Positions 18,883 to 27,912 of a stretch of 64,000 bases of DNA are shown here, in pieces (position 1 is the first letter of the stretch; the number at the start of each line of letters is the position of its first letter). Source of the stretch: Breoghania sp037026715. GTDB taxonomy: Bacteria > Pseudomonadota > Alphaproteobacteria > Rhizobiales > Stappiaceae. The notes under the pieces were generated by a model. The model searched no databases. It saw nothing but the letters and a program-made list of their open reading frames with translations, and was not told where the DNA came from. Location of the stretch: the NCBI RefSeq assembly GCF_037026715.1, contig NZ_JBANCG010000002.1, positions 572,290 through 636,289 on the forward strand. The letters run 5' to 3'. Both the position numbers and the translations under genes were made by a program.

Positions 18883-19908
18883 ATGCTCGCCTATATCGTG
18901 CGCCGGACGCTGACGATGATCCCCACGCTTCTGATCATCTCGTTCCTGACCTTCCTGATCATCGAGTTGCCGCCCGGCGATTTCCTGTCGAACCAGATCG
19001 CCCAACTCAAGATGCAGGGCGAGGAATCCGCCATCGCGAAGGTGGAATTCCTGCGCACCGAGTTCGCCCTCGACAAGCCGTTTCTGGAGCGCTACGGCAT
19101 CTGGCTCGGCGCCTGGCCCGGCCCGCATGGCTTTGACGGCCTTCTGCAGGGAAACTGGGGCTGGTCCTTCGAATACGACCAGCCAGTCTCCGAGGTGGTC
19201 GGCTCCACGCTGCTGCTGACCATACTGCTCAATGCCGTGACGATCCTGTTCGTCTACATGGTCTCCTTCCCGATCGGCATCTATTCCGCGACCCGGCAAT
19301 ATTCGTGGGGCGACTACGGCTTTACCTTCCTCGGCTACATCGGTCTTGCCACGCCCAACTTCCTGCTCGGCCTGATCATGCTCTATCTCGCCAACAGCTG
19401 GTTCGGGCTCTCCATTGGCGGGCTGATGGATCCGCAATACATCGACAAACCCTGGAGCCTGGCGAAGGTGGGCTCGGTGCTGGCGCATCTGATCGTGCCG
19501 ACCATCGTCATCGGTACGTCGGGCACGGCCGCAATGATCCGCCGCCTGCGGGCCAACCTGCTCGACGAGCTGCACAAGCAATACGTCACGACGGCGCGTG
19601 CCAAGGGTCTGAAGGAAGGTCGTCTTCTGGTGAAGTACCCGTTGCGCGTGGCGCTCAATCCCTTCATCGCCGATATCGGCAATCTGATCCCCTCGCTCGT
19701 CTCCGGTTCGGTCATCGTCTCGGTGGTCTTGAACCTGCCGACGGTGGGACCGGTGCTGCTCGGCGCGCTGCAGAGCCAGGATCAGTTTTTGGCGGGCTTC
19801 ATCCTGCTGTTCGTGGCGGTGCTGACGCTGGTCGGCATGCTGGTCTCCGACATTCTGCTGGCGATACTCGATCCGCGCATTCGCCTCGGCGGGAGGGCGG
19901 CATCGTGA
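18883..19908 (+). CDS. ABC importer permease, DppB/OppB type
   Basis: 341 residues with about six membrane helices. It starts MLAYIVRRTLTMIPTLLIIS, the usual opening of DppB-type permeases, and carries the EAA-type cytoplasmic loop in YVTTARAKGLKEGRLL. It starts 4 nt after the binding-protein stop and its own TGA overlaps the GTG of the next permease. It forms the inner-membrane channel with that partner. Confidence 0.92.
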   Translation: MLAYIVRRTLTMIPTLLIISFLTFLIIELPPGDFLSNQIAQLKMQGEESAIAKVEFLRTEFALDKPFLERYGIWLGAWPGPHGFDGLLQGNWGWSFEYDQPVSEVVGSTLLLTILLNAVTILFVYMVSFPIGIYSATRQYSWGDYGFTFLGYIGLATPNFLLGLIMLYLANSWFGLSIGGLMDPQYIDKPWSLAKVGSVLAHLIVPTIVIGTSGTAAMIRRLRANLLDELHKQYVTTARAKGLKEGRLLVKYPLRVALNPFIADIGNLIPSLVSGSVIVSVVLNLPTVGPVLLGALQSQDQFLAGFILLFVAVLTLVGMLVSDILLAILDPRIRLGGRAAS

Positions 19909-21068
19909 ACACGGCGGAGGGGGGCACGCAGCATTATGTCAATCCGGAGCCGTTCGATCCGTGCGAGGCGGAGCGGCTGACGCCGAAGCAGGAGCGCTAC
20001 TATCAGGCATCGCAGTGGCAGATCATGTGGTGGAAGTTCCGCCGTCACAAGGTCGCGCTCTGGTCCGGCGTCTTTCTGATCCTGCTCTACATGTGCGTTC
20101 CCTTTGCCGAGGTGATCGCGCCCTATTCGCCGAACCAGCGCGACAACGAACATCTCTACGCCCCGCCGCAGGCCATCCACCTTTTCCACGACGGATCGCT
20201 CGTCGGTCCCTTCGTCTACGGCCAGATCGCCGAGGTCGATCTGGAGGAGATGAAATGGAACTACCGGGTCGACACCTCTGATGTGCAGCGCCTGCGCTTT
20301 TTCTGTCTGGGCGAGGCTTACGAGTTCTGGGGGCTGGTCCCGGGCCGCTTCCATCTGGTCTGCCCGGCCGAGGGCGGAACCTTCTATCCCTTCGGCACGG
20401 ACCGCCTCGGCCGCGACATGTTCTCCGGCATCGTCTACGGTGCGCGTCTGTCGCTTACGGTGGGACTCATCGGCGTTGCCATATCCATGCTGCTCGGCGT
20501 CACGCTCGGCGGCATCGCCGGCTATTTCGGCGGTATCTTCGACAGTCTGATCCAGCGCACCATCGAGATCCTGCGCGCCCTGCCCGAACTGCCGCTGTGG
20601 ATGGCGCTGTCGGCGGCACTTCCGGTCACCTGGAGCCCTGTGTGGATCTATCTCGGCATCACGGTGATCCTCGGCCTGCTCGACTGGCCGGGTCTCGCAC
20701 GCGCCGTGCGCTCCAAGCTGCTGGCGCTTCGCGAGGAGGAATATGCCAAGGCGGCGCTTCTGATGGGCGCAAAGCCCTCGCGCATCATCTCAAGGCATCT
20801 GCTTCCTGGTTTCACGAGCCACCTGATTGCTTCCGCGACCTTGTCGATCCCCTCCATGATCCTCGGCGAGACCGCGCTTTCGTTCCTCAATCTGGGTCTC
20901 AGGCGGCCGGCGGTGAGCTGGGGCGTGCTGCTGAACGAGGCACAGAACATCTCGGTCGTTACCGTCTATCCGTGGCTGATGATGCCGGTGATCCCGGTGA
21001 TCCTGGTGGTGCTGGCGTTCAATTTCCTCGGAGACGGGTTGCGCGACGCGGCCGATCCCTACAAGTAG
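19905..21068 (+). CDS. ABC importer permease, DppC/OppC type
   Basis: 387 residues from GTG 19905 (GTGA overlap with the first permease). After an N-terminal cytoplasmic segment and one helix (about residues 50-70) comes a long periplasmic region of about 110 residues with YAPPQAIHLFHDG. The standard DppC core follows: FGTDRLGRDMFSGIVYGARLS and the EAA loop AKAALLMGAKPSRIISRHLLP. The long loop explains the length above the usual 300 residues. Last gene of the four-gene importer operon. Confidence 0.92.
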   Translation: MNTAEGGTQHYVNPEPFDPCEAERLTPKQERYYQASQWQIMWWKFRRHKVALWSGVFLILLYMCVPFAEVIAPYSPNQRDNEHLYAPPQAIHLFHDGSLVGPFVYGQIAEVDLEEMKWNYRVDTSDVQRLRFFCLGEAYEFWGLVPGRFHLVCPAEGGTFYPFGTDRLGRDMFSGIVYGARLSLTVGLIGVAISMLLGVTLGGIAGYFGGIFDSLIQRTIEILRALPELPLWMALSAALPVTWSPVWIYLGITVILGLLDWPGLARAVRSKLLALREEEYAKAALLMGAKPSRIISRHLLPGFTSHLIASATLSIPSMILGETALSFLNLGLRRPAVSWGVLLNEAQNISVVTVYPWLMMPVIPVILVVLAFNFLGDGLRDAADPYK

Positions 21069-21126
21069 GGGCGGGGCGTCGGGGGCTTTCCTTGTGCGCG
21101 TCCACCCGATCAGGAGCCTGCCCGCG

Positions 21127-21699
21127 ATGCCCAATGCCACCAATGCCGCCGAATGGGACGAGGAATACCGTGCCGGCCGCTGGGATTTCCTCCACGACGT
21201 GAAGGAGAGCCCCCGCTACGGCATCCTCGCAGGCTGGCTCGCCTCCATGCGGACGACACGCGCGCTTCTCGATGTCGGTTGCGGGGAGGGATTGCTTTGG
21301 CATCACCTCGCGTTGCGGCCGGAACGCTATGTGGGCGTAGATCTCTCGCCGGCTTCCTTCGAGAAGGCGACCGTCGATCCGGCCGCCAGCCGGTTCGTCG
21401 CCTCCGACCTGCACGACTTCGAGCCCGACGCGGGTGAGCGCTTCTCCGCGATCGTCTTCAACGAGGTGCTGTACTTCTCCGAGGAACCGGAAGCCCAGCT
21501 CGCCCGCTACGCAAAGATGCTGGAGGAGGGCGGCGTGATAGCAATCTCGATGTATGCACCGAAGCGCCCGACGAGCGGCGCGCACAAGCTCATCGCCCGC
21601 GTCTGGCAGGCCTGCGATGCATGGACCGTGCTCGACGACCTGACACTGACGAGCGAGGCCAAGGGCGTGACGTGGAAGCTCCGGCTGGTGCGGCCTTGA
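21127..21699 (+). CDS. SAM-dependent methyltransferase, NodS-like
   Basis: 190 residues from ATG 21127; an in-frame GTG at 21094 is an alternative. Class I methyltransferase fold: motif I ALLDVGCGEG (residues about 46-55), the acidic end of strand 2 in YVGVDLSPASF, and motif post-I FSAIVFNEVLYF. The opening AEWDEEYRAGRWDFLHD resembles NodS-type small-molecule methyltransferases. The substrate is unknown. It follows the importer by 58 bp and converges with the deacetylase gene. Confidence 0.8.
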   Translation: MPNATNAAEWDEEYRAGRWDFLHDVKESPRYGILAGWLASMRTTRALLDVGCGEGLLWHHLALRPERYVGVDLSPASFEKATVDPAASRFVASDLHDFEPDAGERFSAIVFNEVLYFSEEPEAQLARYAKMLEEGGVIAISMYAPKRPTSGAHKLIARVWQACDAWTVLDDLTLTSEAKGVTWKLRLVRP

Positions 21700-21736
21700 G
21701 CGGTGAAGCGGCACGACGCCTGCGAGCATGCCGTGC

Positions 21737-22510
21737 CTACAATCCGAACAGGCCCCTCAACGATGGCCATTGCGCGCCGGGGTGGCCCATTGTCACCTCC
21801 ATGACCTCCTCGAAGAAGGCGAAGTGATCGTCGTCCATCACCAGATGATGGCTGAGCAGGCCGATGGGTTCTTCCGGATCGCCGAAGCGATGCTCGAAGA
21901 TCTCGTCGAAGCGGCGTTGGGCGGATTCCCAGCCGATGAACCGGCGCTCCCGCTTCCACTTGATCGGATCGAGATGGGTCTGGAGCCGGTGCGGGGCCTT
22001 CTCGACATTCGAGGTGAAGGTGGAAAGGCCGGGCAGGCCGATGCCGGGGGCCGCTGCCGCGATCTCGTCGGAAATCCTGTTCCACGGCGGCACGAGCGCG
22101 GGGATGAACCGCTCGCCGAACAGTGCCTCCAGTTTCTCGCGCCCCGCGATCAACTCGCGCAGGGCCTCGTCCATATCGCGTCGGATGCCCAGTTCGGCAG
22201 CCTTTTCGCCTTCCTCCCGGATCTGATGGTTCTTGTGTTGCCAGCCATGCTGGAGCACGACGGCATGCGGCTCGCCATCCAGTCGCGCTGCCAGAGCGTC
22301 GCCCGCGCCCTTGGGAATGACGGCAAGACCGATATCCACGCCGTAGCCGTTTGCGATGTCGAGCAGGCGGTCAAGCGCCGGCGTCGGCTCGATCGCATCG
22401 TCGTCGCGCCACCAGAAGCTCAGCCGGATGCCGCGGTCCGCAAAGCGGGCGAGGTGGGCGGAAAGGGCAGTGCGAAACCTGGCCCTTTCTTCGGAACGCG
22501 GATCGCTCAT
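21737..22510 (-). CDS. polysaccharide deacetylase-family protein
   Basis: 257 residues from ATG 22510, chosen because it overlaps the preceding glycosyltransferase stop (ATGA) and has GGGAAAAG upstream; ATG 22525 is also in frame. NodB-fold signs: SFWWRDDDA (the Asp-Asp of motif 1), LQHGWQHKNH (metal histidines), ALVPPWNR (motif 3) and LLSHHLVMDD (motif with His). Such enzymes remove N- or O-acetyl groups from glycans. No signal peptide, so it probably acts in the cytosol on a lipid- or nucleotide-linked sugar. Last gene of the glycosyltransferase operon. Confidence 0.78.
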   Translation of the reverse strand: MSDPRSEERARFRTALSAHLARFADRGIRLSFWWRDDDAIEPTPALDRLLDIANGYGVDIGLAVIPKGAGDALAARLDGEPHAVVLQHGWQHKNHQIREEGEKAAELGIRRDMDEALRELIAGREKLEALFGERFIPALVPPWNRISDEIAAAAPGIGLPGLSTFTSNVEKAPHRLQTHLDPIKWKRERRFIGWESAQRRFDEIFEHRFGDPEEPIGLLSHHLVMDDDHFAFFEEVMEVTMGHPGAQWPSLRGLFGL

Positions 22511-23664
22511 CGGCGCTTTTCCCATTCTCGTATCAATATGTCGGCGGAAGCCTCCGCCCCGTTCATGTCCGTGGGCGTTTCGATGCGGGACAGGGCGAGC
22601 GCGTCGTCGGCGGCCCGCGCCAGAGTTTCAGGCGTCAGCGTCGTCTCCTCCACGCAGACGACACGTCCGCGCTCGGCAAGCGCCATCGCGCGGGTGGTCT
22701 GCTCGTTTTCGCCTTCCTCGGCGAAGGGCACAAGAACGCCCGGCACGCCCGCGGCCAGCACATCGAGCGTGGTGTTATAGCCGGCCTGGCTGATGGAAAG
22801 CCGGGCGCGGCCGAGCAGGCCCGGAAAATCGGACCTTGCGCGTTCCACGACGATCCCGGTGCCGCCCGATGCCGCGAGGGCCTCGAAATCGTGAGCCGCT
22901 ATCCGGTGCCCGACGAGAAGTCGCCATGTCGCATCGCCCGCGCGCGTCGAAAACGCCCGGGCCCCGATCGCGCAATCAAGCATGCGCAGGGCGCCGACCC
23001 CGCCGCCGCAGGAAACGACCACCTCGTCGCGGCCTTCGTCGTTCGGCGGTTCCGCCCGTTTGCCGGGATAGACGTACCCCGTGTATCTGACGAGATGGGC
23101 CACCCTGTCTGCGAACGGAAAGCTGTCGTCGAGGCGCACCATCGCGGGATCGGAGTGAACAAGGATCAGGTCGAAATAGCGCTGCGCCGTCTCCGCCATC
23201 GCTTCCTCCTTGCGCGGGTCGGCCTTGCGCACGAGGATGTCGCGCACCGACCCGGCAACGAGCGGCCGGTGGGGCGATGCGGTGGCAAGTTCCATGAGCG
23301 GGGTCAGCTCGAAGGAAAGCTGCCGACGGCCGAGGGGATAGGTTTCGGTCAGCAGGATGTCGGGCCGGCAGGCATCGAACAGGTCGAGCAGGCGATCCCG
23401 GCGCGTGTCCTTCCATTGCTGGTCGATCGGCCGGTCATTCTCGTCGATCAGTTCGCGAAAGCTGGCATCGCGGGCGCGCACCGGCGGCAGGGCGGCAATC
23501 GTCAGCCCGTCTGTATCAAGCGTCGGAGGCGGGGTGTTGCCGCAGGCCAGCGTCACCGCGCAGCCGCGCCGGGAGAGCGCGCGGCCGATGGCCCCGGCCC
23601 GGATCACATGGCCGGTTCCAAGCAGGTGCTGGACGTATATCAGGACTGTTGGTTTTGCCGACAC
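22507..23664 (-). CDS. GT28/MurG-like glycosyltransferase
   Basis: 385 residues from GTG 23664 (MSAKPTVLIYVQH), with GGGGAG upstream; GTG 23697 is also in frame. The N-lobe shows the GT-B glycine-rich loop in LLGTGHVIRAGAIGRAL. The C-lobe has VVSCGGGVGALR and the MurG-like donor-site run ISQAGYNTTLDVLAAGVPG. It should transfer a sugar from a nucleotide donor at the inner face of the membrane. It overlaps the 3' end of the preceding GT4 gene by 25 nt and the deacetylase start by 4 nt. Acceptor unknown. Confidence 0.8.
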   Translation of the reverse strand: MSAKPTVLIYVQHLLGTGHVIRAGAIGRALSRRGCAVTLACGNTPPPTLDTDGLTIAALPPVRARDASFRELIDENDRPIDQQWKDTRRDRLLDLFDACRPDILLTETYPLGRRQLSFELTPLMELATASPHRPLVAGSVRDILVRKADPRKEEAMAETAQRYFDLILVHSDPAMVRLDDSFPFADRVAHLVRYTGYVYPGKRAEPPNDEGRDEVVVSCGGGVGALRMLDCAIGARAFSTRAGDATWRLLVGHRIAAHDFEALAASGGTGIVVERARSDFPGLLGRARLSISQAGYNTTLDVLAAGVPGVLVPFAEEGENEQTTRAMALAERGRVVCVEETTLTPETLARAADDALALSRIETPTDMNGAEASADILIREWEKRR

Positions 23665-24773
23665 GACGGTGCGCTGCTCCCCCGGTAAGCGTTGCACGTT
23701 TGGCGGACGATCGCGTCGAGCCGCGACGAGGCGGCGTGGATGTCATGATTTTCGAGCACGTGAGTGCGTGCCCGCCCGCCCATCGCCGCAAGCCGCGTCC
23801 GGTCGGCGAGAGCAATGCGCAAGGCTTTGGCAAAGGCCGTGGCGTCGCCGACCGGGGCAAGCCAGCCCGTCTCCCCGTCGCGCACGATATCGGGAACGCC
23901 GCCGGCCGCACCGGCAACAACCGTCAGGCCCGATGCCTGCGCCTCAAGAAAGACCAGACCATAAGCCTCGTTGACGGCGGGCCACACGAAGAGATCGGCA
24001 TCGGCATAGACGCCGGCGATCTCGTCGGGGGCGAGCTCACCGCGCCACTCCACACGTTCGCGCGGCAGAAGCGCCAGAACCGTCTCACGCATCTCGCCAT
24101 CGCCGACGAGTCGCAATGTCCAGTCGAGATCCCCGATCTGCCCGAGCGCTTCGGCAAGCACGCGATAGGATGCCATCTTGTCCCCGGCACGCATCATGGC
24201 GACGGTAACGAGGCGCATTGGCCCACCCGCAACGGATAGTCTTTCCGAGGCAGTAAATGGAGCCGCATCGATGAAAGGCGGCAGGATGGTCAGCCGTTCG
24301 GGCGCGACGACGGCGGCAAGGCCCGCCGCATCGCGGCGATGACAGGCGATAACCGCATCCGCGCGTTTGAGCATCGTCTCGGCGGCAGCGAAGCCGTAGG
24401 CCCAGGGGCCCTCGCGCCGCCGTTCCGCGCGGCTTGCCTCCATCGCGATATAGGGAATGCTCAGTGCATCGGCGACGCGCGTGCCGAGCCAGTCAGGCGC
24501 CTTGTGGTAGAGGTGATAGGTCAGCCAGAGATCGGGCGCGCCTTCATCGCGGAACCGCTCGATCAGCGATTGCGCTTCCGCGATGGCCGCGCGTTCCTTC
24601 TCCTTTTGCGCCTCCACGCCGCCTTCCCTGAGCCAGAGCCGCAACCGGCTCGGCTGGATCACCGCGTGCCCGGCCATCCCCAGCGCGCGCACGATCATCC
24701 GTCCCATTTGGCGATCCCCGGAGGGAACGGGGCTGTCGAGCGGCTTGAGCGGGGCGTAGAAGGCGATCTTCAT
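23640..24773 (-). CDS. GT4-family glycosyltransferase
   Basis: 377 residues from ATG 24773 (MKIAFYAPLKPLDSPVPSGD); a longer upstream frame is only an extension. GT-B fold: N-lobe with SGDRQMGRMIVRAL, C-lobe with VTVAMMRAGDKMASY, and the GT4 donor motif NEAYGLVFLEAQASGL with its paired glutamates. Retaining transferase, cytosolic or membrane-associated. Spaced 8 nt from the upstream GT4 gene. Donor and acceptor not deducible. Confidence 0.85.
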   Translation of the reverse strand: MKIAFYAPLKPLDSPVPSGDRQMGRMIVRALGMAGHAVIQPSRLRLWLREGGVEAQKEKERAAIAEAQSLIERFRDEGAPDLWLTYHLYHKAPDWLGTRVADALSIPYIAMEASRAERRREGPWAYGFAAAETMLKRADAVIACHRRDAAGLAAVVAPERLTILPPFIDAAPFTASERLSVAGGPMRLVTVAMMRAGDKMASYRVLAEALGQIGDLDWTLRLVGDGEMRETVLALLPRERVEWRGELAPDEIAGVYADADLFVWPAVNEAYGLVFLEAQASGLTVVAGAAGGVPDIVRDGETGWLAPVGDATAFAKALRIALADRTRLAAMGGRARTHVLENHDIHAASSRLDAIVRQTCNAYRGSSAPSCRQNQQS

Positions 24774-24781
24774 CGGCTCTC

Positions 24782-26017
24782 TCACCCGGCGGCGCGCAGG
24801 GTGGCGGGTTTCAGCTTTTCCGCCAGCCGGTCGATGCCGGGATTTGAGGAAAAGCGCGCGCGGACATGCTTTGCCGCCGCCGCGCCCAACCGCGCACGTC
24901 GCGCGGGATCGCGAATGAGGGCTTCGAGCGCCTTTGCCAGCGTCTCGGGATCGTGCGGCGGCACGAGGACCCCCGTTTCTCCATCCTCGATTAGTTCGGG
25001 AATGGCGGAGACCCGCGTCGACAGGCAGCACAGAGCGAGCGACTGCGCTTCCATCAGCACGTTCGGCAGACCGTCGCGGTCGCCCGATTTTGCGATCCGG
25101 GAGGGCAGGGTGAAGAGGTCGGCCGCCTCACAGGCATTGATCACCGCCTCGCGGGCCTGGGCCCCGTGCCAGACGATGCGATCGGCGATGCCGGCTTTTT
25201 CAGCTGCCGCGTGAAGCCGCGCCTTCAGCGCACCGCCGCCGATATGGTCGAAACGCCAGGCGAGATCTTTCGGCAGCATCGCGAGGGCGGCGATCAGATC
25301 GTCATAACCCTTTTTCTCCACCAGCCGTCCGACGGAGAGGATGCGGACCGGCTCTGAGGCCCCGTCGCGGGCAGGACGTTCGGCAGGCGGCTGCGGAAAG
25401 CGGGAGAAGTCGAGGCCGTGGTAGACGAGTTCCACAGCATCCGGTCGGCCTGCAAGCCCGTTCAGATGATCGACATTGACCTTCGTGCAGGTCACGCCCC
25501 ACGCGGCGTCCTTCAGCTTTTCCTTCAGGTCCCAGTTGGGCGAGGTCCAGATATCCTTGGCGTGGGCGGAGAACGACCAGGGCATGCCGAGGATCAGCGC
25601 CGCGTAGCGGGTGACGGAGGCGGGCGTGTGCAGATAATGGGTGTGCAGCCAGGTCACGTCGGCCGGCAGTTCATGGGCGAAGACGCAGGCTTGCCCGAAG
25701 CGGCGATAACGGTTGGCGCTGCGGTCGCGGGCAAGGTCGGCTTCGAAGGCGCCGCGCGCGGCGGCGAAGCCCGGTTGCGTTTCCGCCCAGCTGCGCGCCC
25801 GGGCGACGCGTTTGGGATCGTCCTTCAGATATTCCGGAAGATAGAGAACCTCGGCTGAAATCTCGCGGTGCAGGTCATGCAGATGCGGATCGGTGGGATG
25901 GCGCAGCGAGACGATGAGCTGCTCCACGCCGCGCCGCTCCAGACCGAGGATTTCCTGAGCGATGAAGGTCTCCGACAGGCGGGGGTAGCCTTTCACGACG
26001 ACGGCGATGCGCGGCAT
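24782..26017 (-). CDS. GT4-family glycosyltransferase
   Basis: 411 residues. It opens with MPRIAVVVKGYPRLSETFI, a form common in exopolysaccharide-type GT4 enzymes. The N-lobe has WLHTHYLHTPASV and the C-lobe ILSVGRLVEKKGYDDLI. The donor-site motif is GLPNVLMEAQSLAL, in which the first Glu of the usual E-x7-E is replaced. Second gene of the leftward operon. Likely builds a surface glycan or glycolipid with its neighbours. Confidence 0.87.
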   Translation of the reverse strand: MPRIAVVVKGYPRLSETFIAQEILGLERRGVEQLIVSLRHPTDPHLHDLHREISAEVLYLPEYLKDDPKRVARARSWAETQPGFAAARGAFEADLARDRSANRYRRFGQACVFAHELPADVTWLHTHYLHTPASVTRYAALILGMPWSFSAHAKDIWTSPNWDLKEKLKDAAWGVTCTKVNVDHLNGLAGRPDAVELVYHGLDFSRFPQPPAERPARDGASEPVRILSVGRLVEKKGYDDLIAALAMLPKDLAWRFDHIGGGALKARLHAAAEKAGIADRIVWHGAQAREAVINACEAADLFTLPSRIAKSGDRDGLPNVLMEAQSLALCCLSTRVSAIPELIEDGETGVLVPPHDPETLAKALEALIRDPARRARLGAAAAKHVRARFSSNPGIDRLAEKLKPATLRAAG

Positions 26018-26066
26018 CGGATGCTCCGGTGAGGTGTTCTGTTTCGGATCGTCTGGCGCCGGTGCG

Positions 26067-27281
26067 TCAGCCGAGGGCCCGTTTGGCTTCTTCCTCGTCG
26101 ACGGCGCCGGAGAGGATCTGCTGGACCCGGTCGTTGATCACGGTGAGGCCGTCGAGAAGTCCGTCGAGGCCGGCAGCCGACGGCGGGCTGGCTATCGGCA
26201 GGGCTGCGAGAGCGTCCGTCATCAGATCGGTATTGGGATAGGAGTCGATCGGCAGGACGTTCGCAAGCCCATTCGCCTCGGCCCGGTTTGCGCGGATCGC
26301 CTGTTCGCGCCGGGGCTCGATGCGTGGCACCAGAAGGGTCGGCTTGTCGAAGGAAAGGATCTCGCAGAACGTGTTGTAGCCGCCCATGCCGACGACGGCC
26401 GCCGCGCGATCGAGATAGGGCTCGATCTGGGGCGTGAAGTCGATGATGTGGATGTTGTCGAGCGCCTCGGCCCTGGCCATGAACTGGGCCTGTGCCTCCG
26501 GCGCCATGAAAGGGCCCAGCACGATCAGCGCCGGCAGCAGAGGCGCGCGTTGCGCTTCGTAGGCGCGCAGCACCCAGTCGATAAGCTCCTCGCCGTCCCC
26601 GCCGCCGCCGGGCGTGACGAGGATGAAGGGATCGTCCGAAAAATGGAAATTCTCCATCGGCCGTTGGGCGCGCGGCAAGTCGCGGCGCAGGTAGCCGGTA
26701 TAGAGGGTCTTCGAACGCACCGATTCAGGCAGTCCGAGGCCCGCAAGCGGGTCGTGGATGCTCGGCTGGCCGTAAATCCAGATCTCGTCGTAGAGATCGG
26801 TCAGCGCCGGGGTGACGTTCTTGCGCTCCCACTCCTCGCGCAGCGTCTCCGGATCGTCCATCACGTCGCGCAGGCCCAGAACCAGGCGGGTTCCCGCTGC
26901 CTTCAGCGTCTCTAGCGTCGGCAGCACCTCGCCGCGAAGGCCGGTGGGTTCCTTGTCGACGATGAAGATGTCCGGATTGTAGACCTGCGCCGTGTGCTCG
27001 ATGATCGACGAGCGGATCGCCAGTGTATGCTCGATATCGATGTGCAGATTGAGGGAAGTGTATTCGCCGTTCCTGAGCTTGATGACGCCCGGAATGCGTA
27101 CAAAATCCACCCGCGCACGAAAATCGAAGCTGCCGATGATCGGCGAGCCGGACAGGATCAGGACCGAGAGTTCGCTGATCTGGCCCACCAGCGCATGCGC
27201 GATCGCACGGCAGCGGCGCAGGTGGCCGAGGCCGAAGGAATCGTGGCTGTATATGAGAATTTTCGGCTTGTCGGTCAGCAT
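26067..27281 (-). CDS. GT28/MurG-C-like glycosyltransferase
   Basis: 404 residues. The start ILIYSHDSFGLGHLRRCRAI has the glycine loop of GT-B enzymes, and the C-lobe has ILVTPGGGGDGEELI and VVGMGGYNTFCEILSFDKP, matching the MurG-like donor site. It is the promoter-proximal gene of the five-gene leftward operon and lies back to back with the unusual ABC exporter gene, 631 bp away. Divergent placement suggests joint control. No signal peptide or membrane span. Confidence 0.82.
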   Translation of the reverse strand: MLTDKPKILIYSHDSFGLGHLRRCRAIAHALVGQISELSVLILSGSPIIGSFDFRARVDFVRIPGVIKLRNGEYTSLNLHIDIEHTLAIRSSIIEHTAQVYNPDIFIVDKEPTGLRGEVLPTLETLKAAGTRLVLGLRDVMDDPETLREEWERKNVTPALTDLYDEIWIYGQPSIHDPLAGLGLPESVRSKTLYTGYLRRDLPRAQRPMENFHFSDDPFILVTPGGGGDGEELIDWVLRAYEAQRAPLLPALIVLGPFMAPEAQAQFMARAEALDNIHIIDFTPQIEPYLDRAAAVVGMGGYNTFCEILSFDKPTLLVPRIEPRREQAIRANRAEANGLANVLPIDSYPNTDLMTDALAALPIASPPSAAGLDGLLDGLTVINDRVQQILSGAVDEEEAKRALG

Positions 27282-27912
27282 CGGATGCCCGCTTGCAAGG
27301 TGGAGAGCCCGAACGGGCAGCCGTTGTAAAGGTTCGTGGTCAGATGGTCTTGCATGGCCGGGGCGATTGCCAACCCGGCGGACAATTCCGGATCAAAAGG
27401 TTCAGGTTCCGCTCGCAACAAGGGGTAAACCAAAGGACGCGTCCCTTGTTACTGGCCTTGCTACCGGCCTTGTTGACGGGCCGGTTTGCGCCTTTCTCCT
27501 AAATGGCGGCCCGTCCCTCGAGCACTGGCGAACGTCCGAACGGGCGCCCCGTTCGAATACTCCGGTCCCCTGCGATCGGCAATGCAAAGGTTTCATCAGG
27601 CAGCCGGTCAACGTTTAACGGTTGCCCGAAATCTCCGCAACCACCTTGCGCCATCCCCCTTTGCCGCCGGAAAGCTGCCGTTTTTGCGCTGCAGCACGAA
27701 TGTCATTGTTTCCAGACGTTTGCGCAAGCGCTGAGGTCCGCAAAGAGCCCCACAAAGATAATACCCGGGTGACCACCGGCTGGTCGCCCAGGGTGCGTAA
27801 TCGACAAAGGGATCTATGCTCATTCCCTTGCGCCCGTTATGCTGTCGCACCCCACGGCAAGCGATGATGTTCGGACCGGGTGGCTGCCCGGTTTTGTTTT
27901 CAGGTTCTCCCT
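27282..27912. other. divergent intergenic region between glycosyltransferase operon and ABC exporter
   Basis: No supported gene in 631 bp. Structures seen: an inverted pair AACAAGGG / CCCTTGTT (about 27417-27451); a hairpin CGAACGG-GCGCC-CCGTTCG (27537-27555); and a terminator-like hairpin just before the ABC start (separate entry). No convincing -35/-10 pair could be chosen for either direction. Confidence 0.5.
27875..27900 (+). terminator. terminator-like hairpin in the leader of the ABC exporter gene
   Basis: ACCGGG (27875-27880) pairs with CCCGGT (27887-27892) around TGGCTG and is followed by TTTGTTTT. It ends 12 nt before the exporter ATG, inside what should be its 5' leader. It may be an attenuator, or the end of an unseen small RNA transcribed rightward. 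Confidence 0.5.

Noticed and set aside
27486..27772. Small coding genes in the gap before the ABC exporter
   Set aside because: The short frames lack ribosome binding sites and typical codon use, and the segment is dominated by hairpins and inverted repeats.
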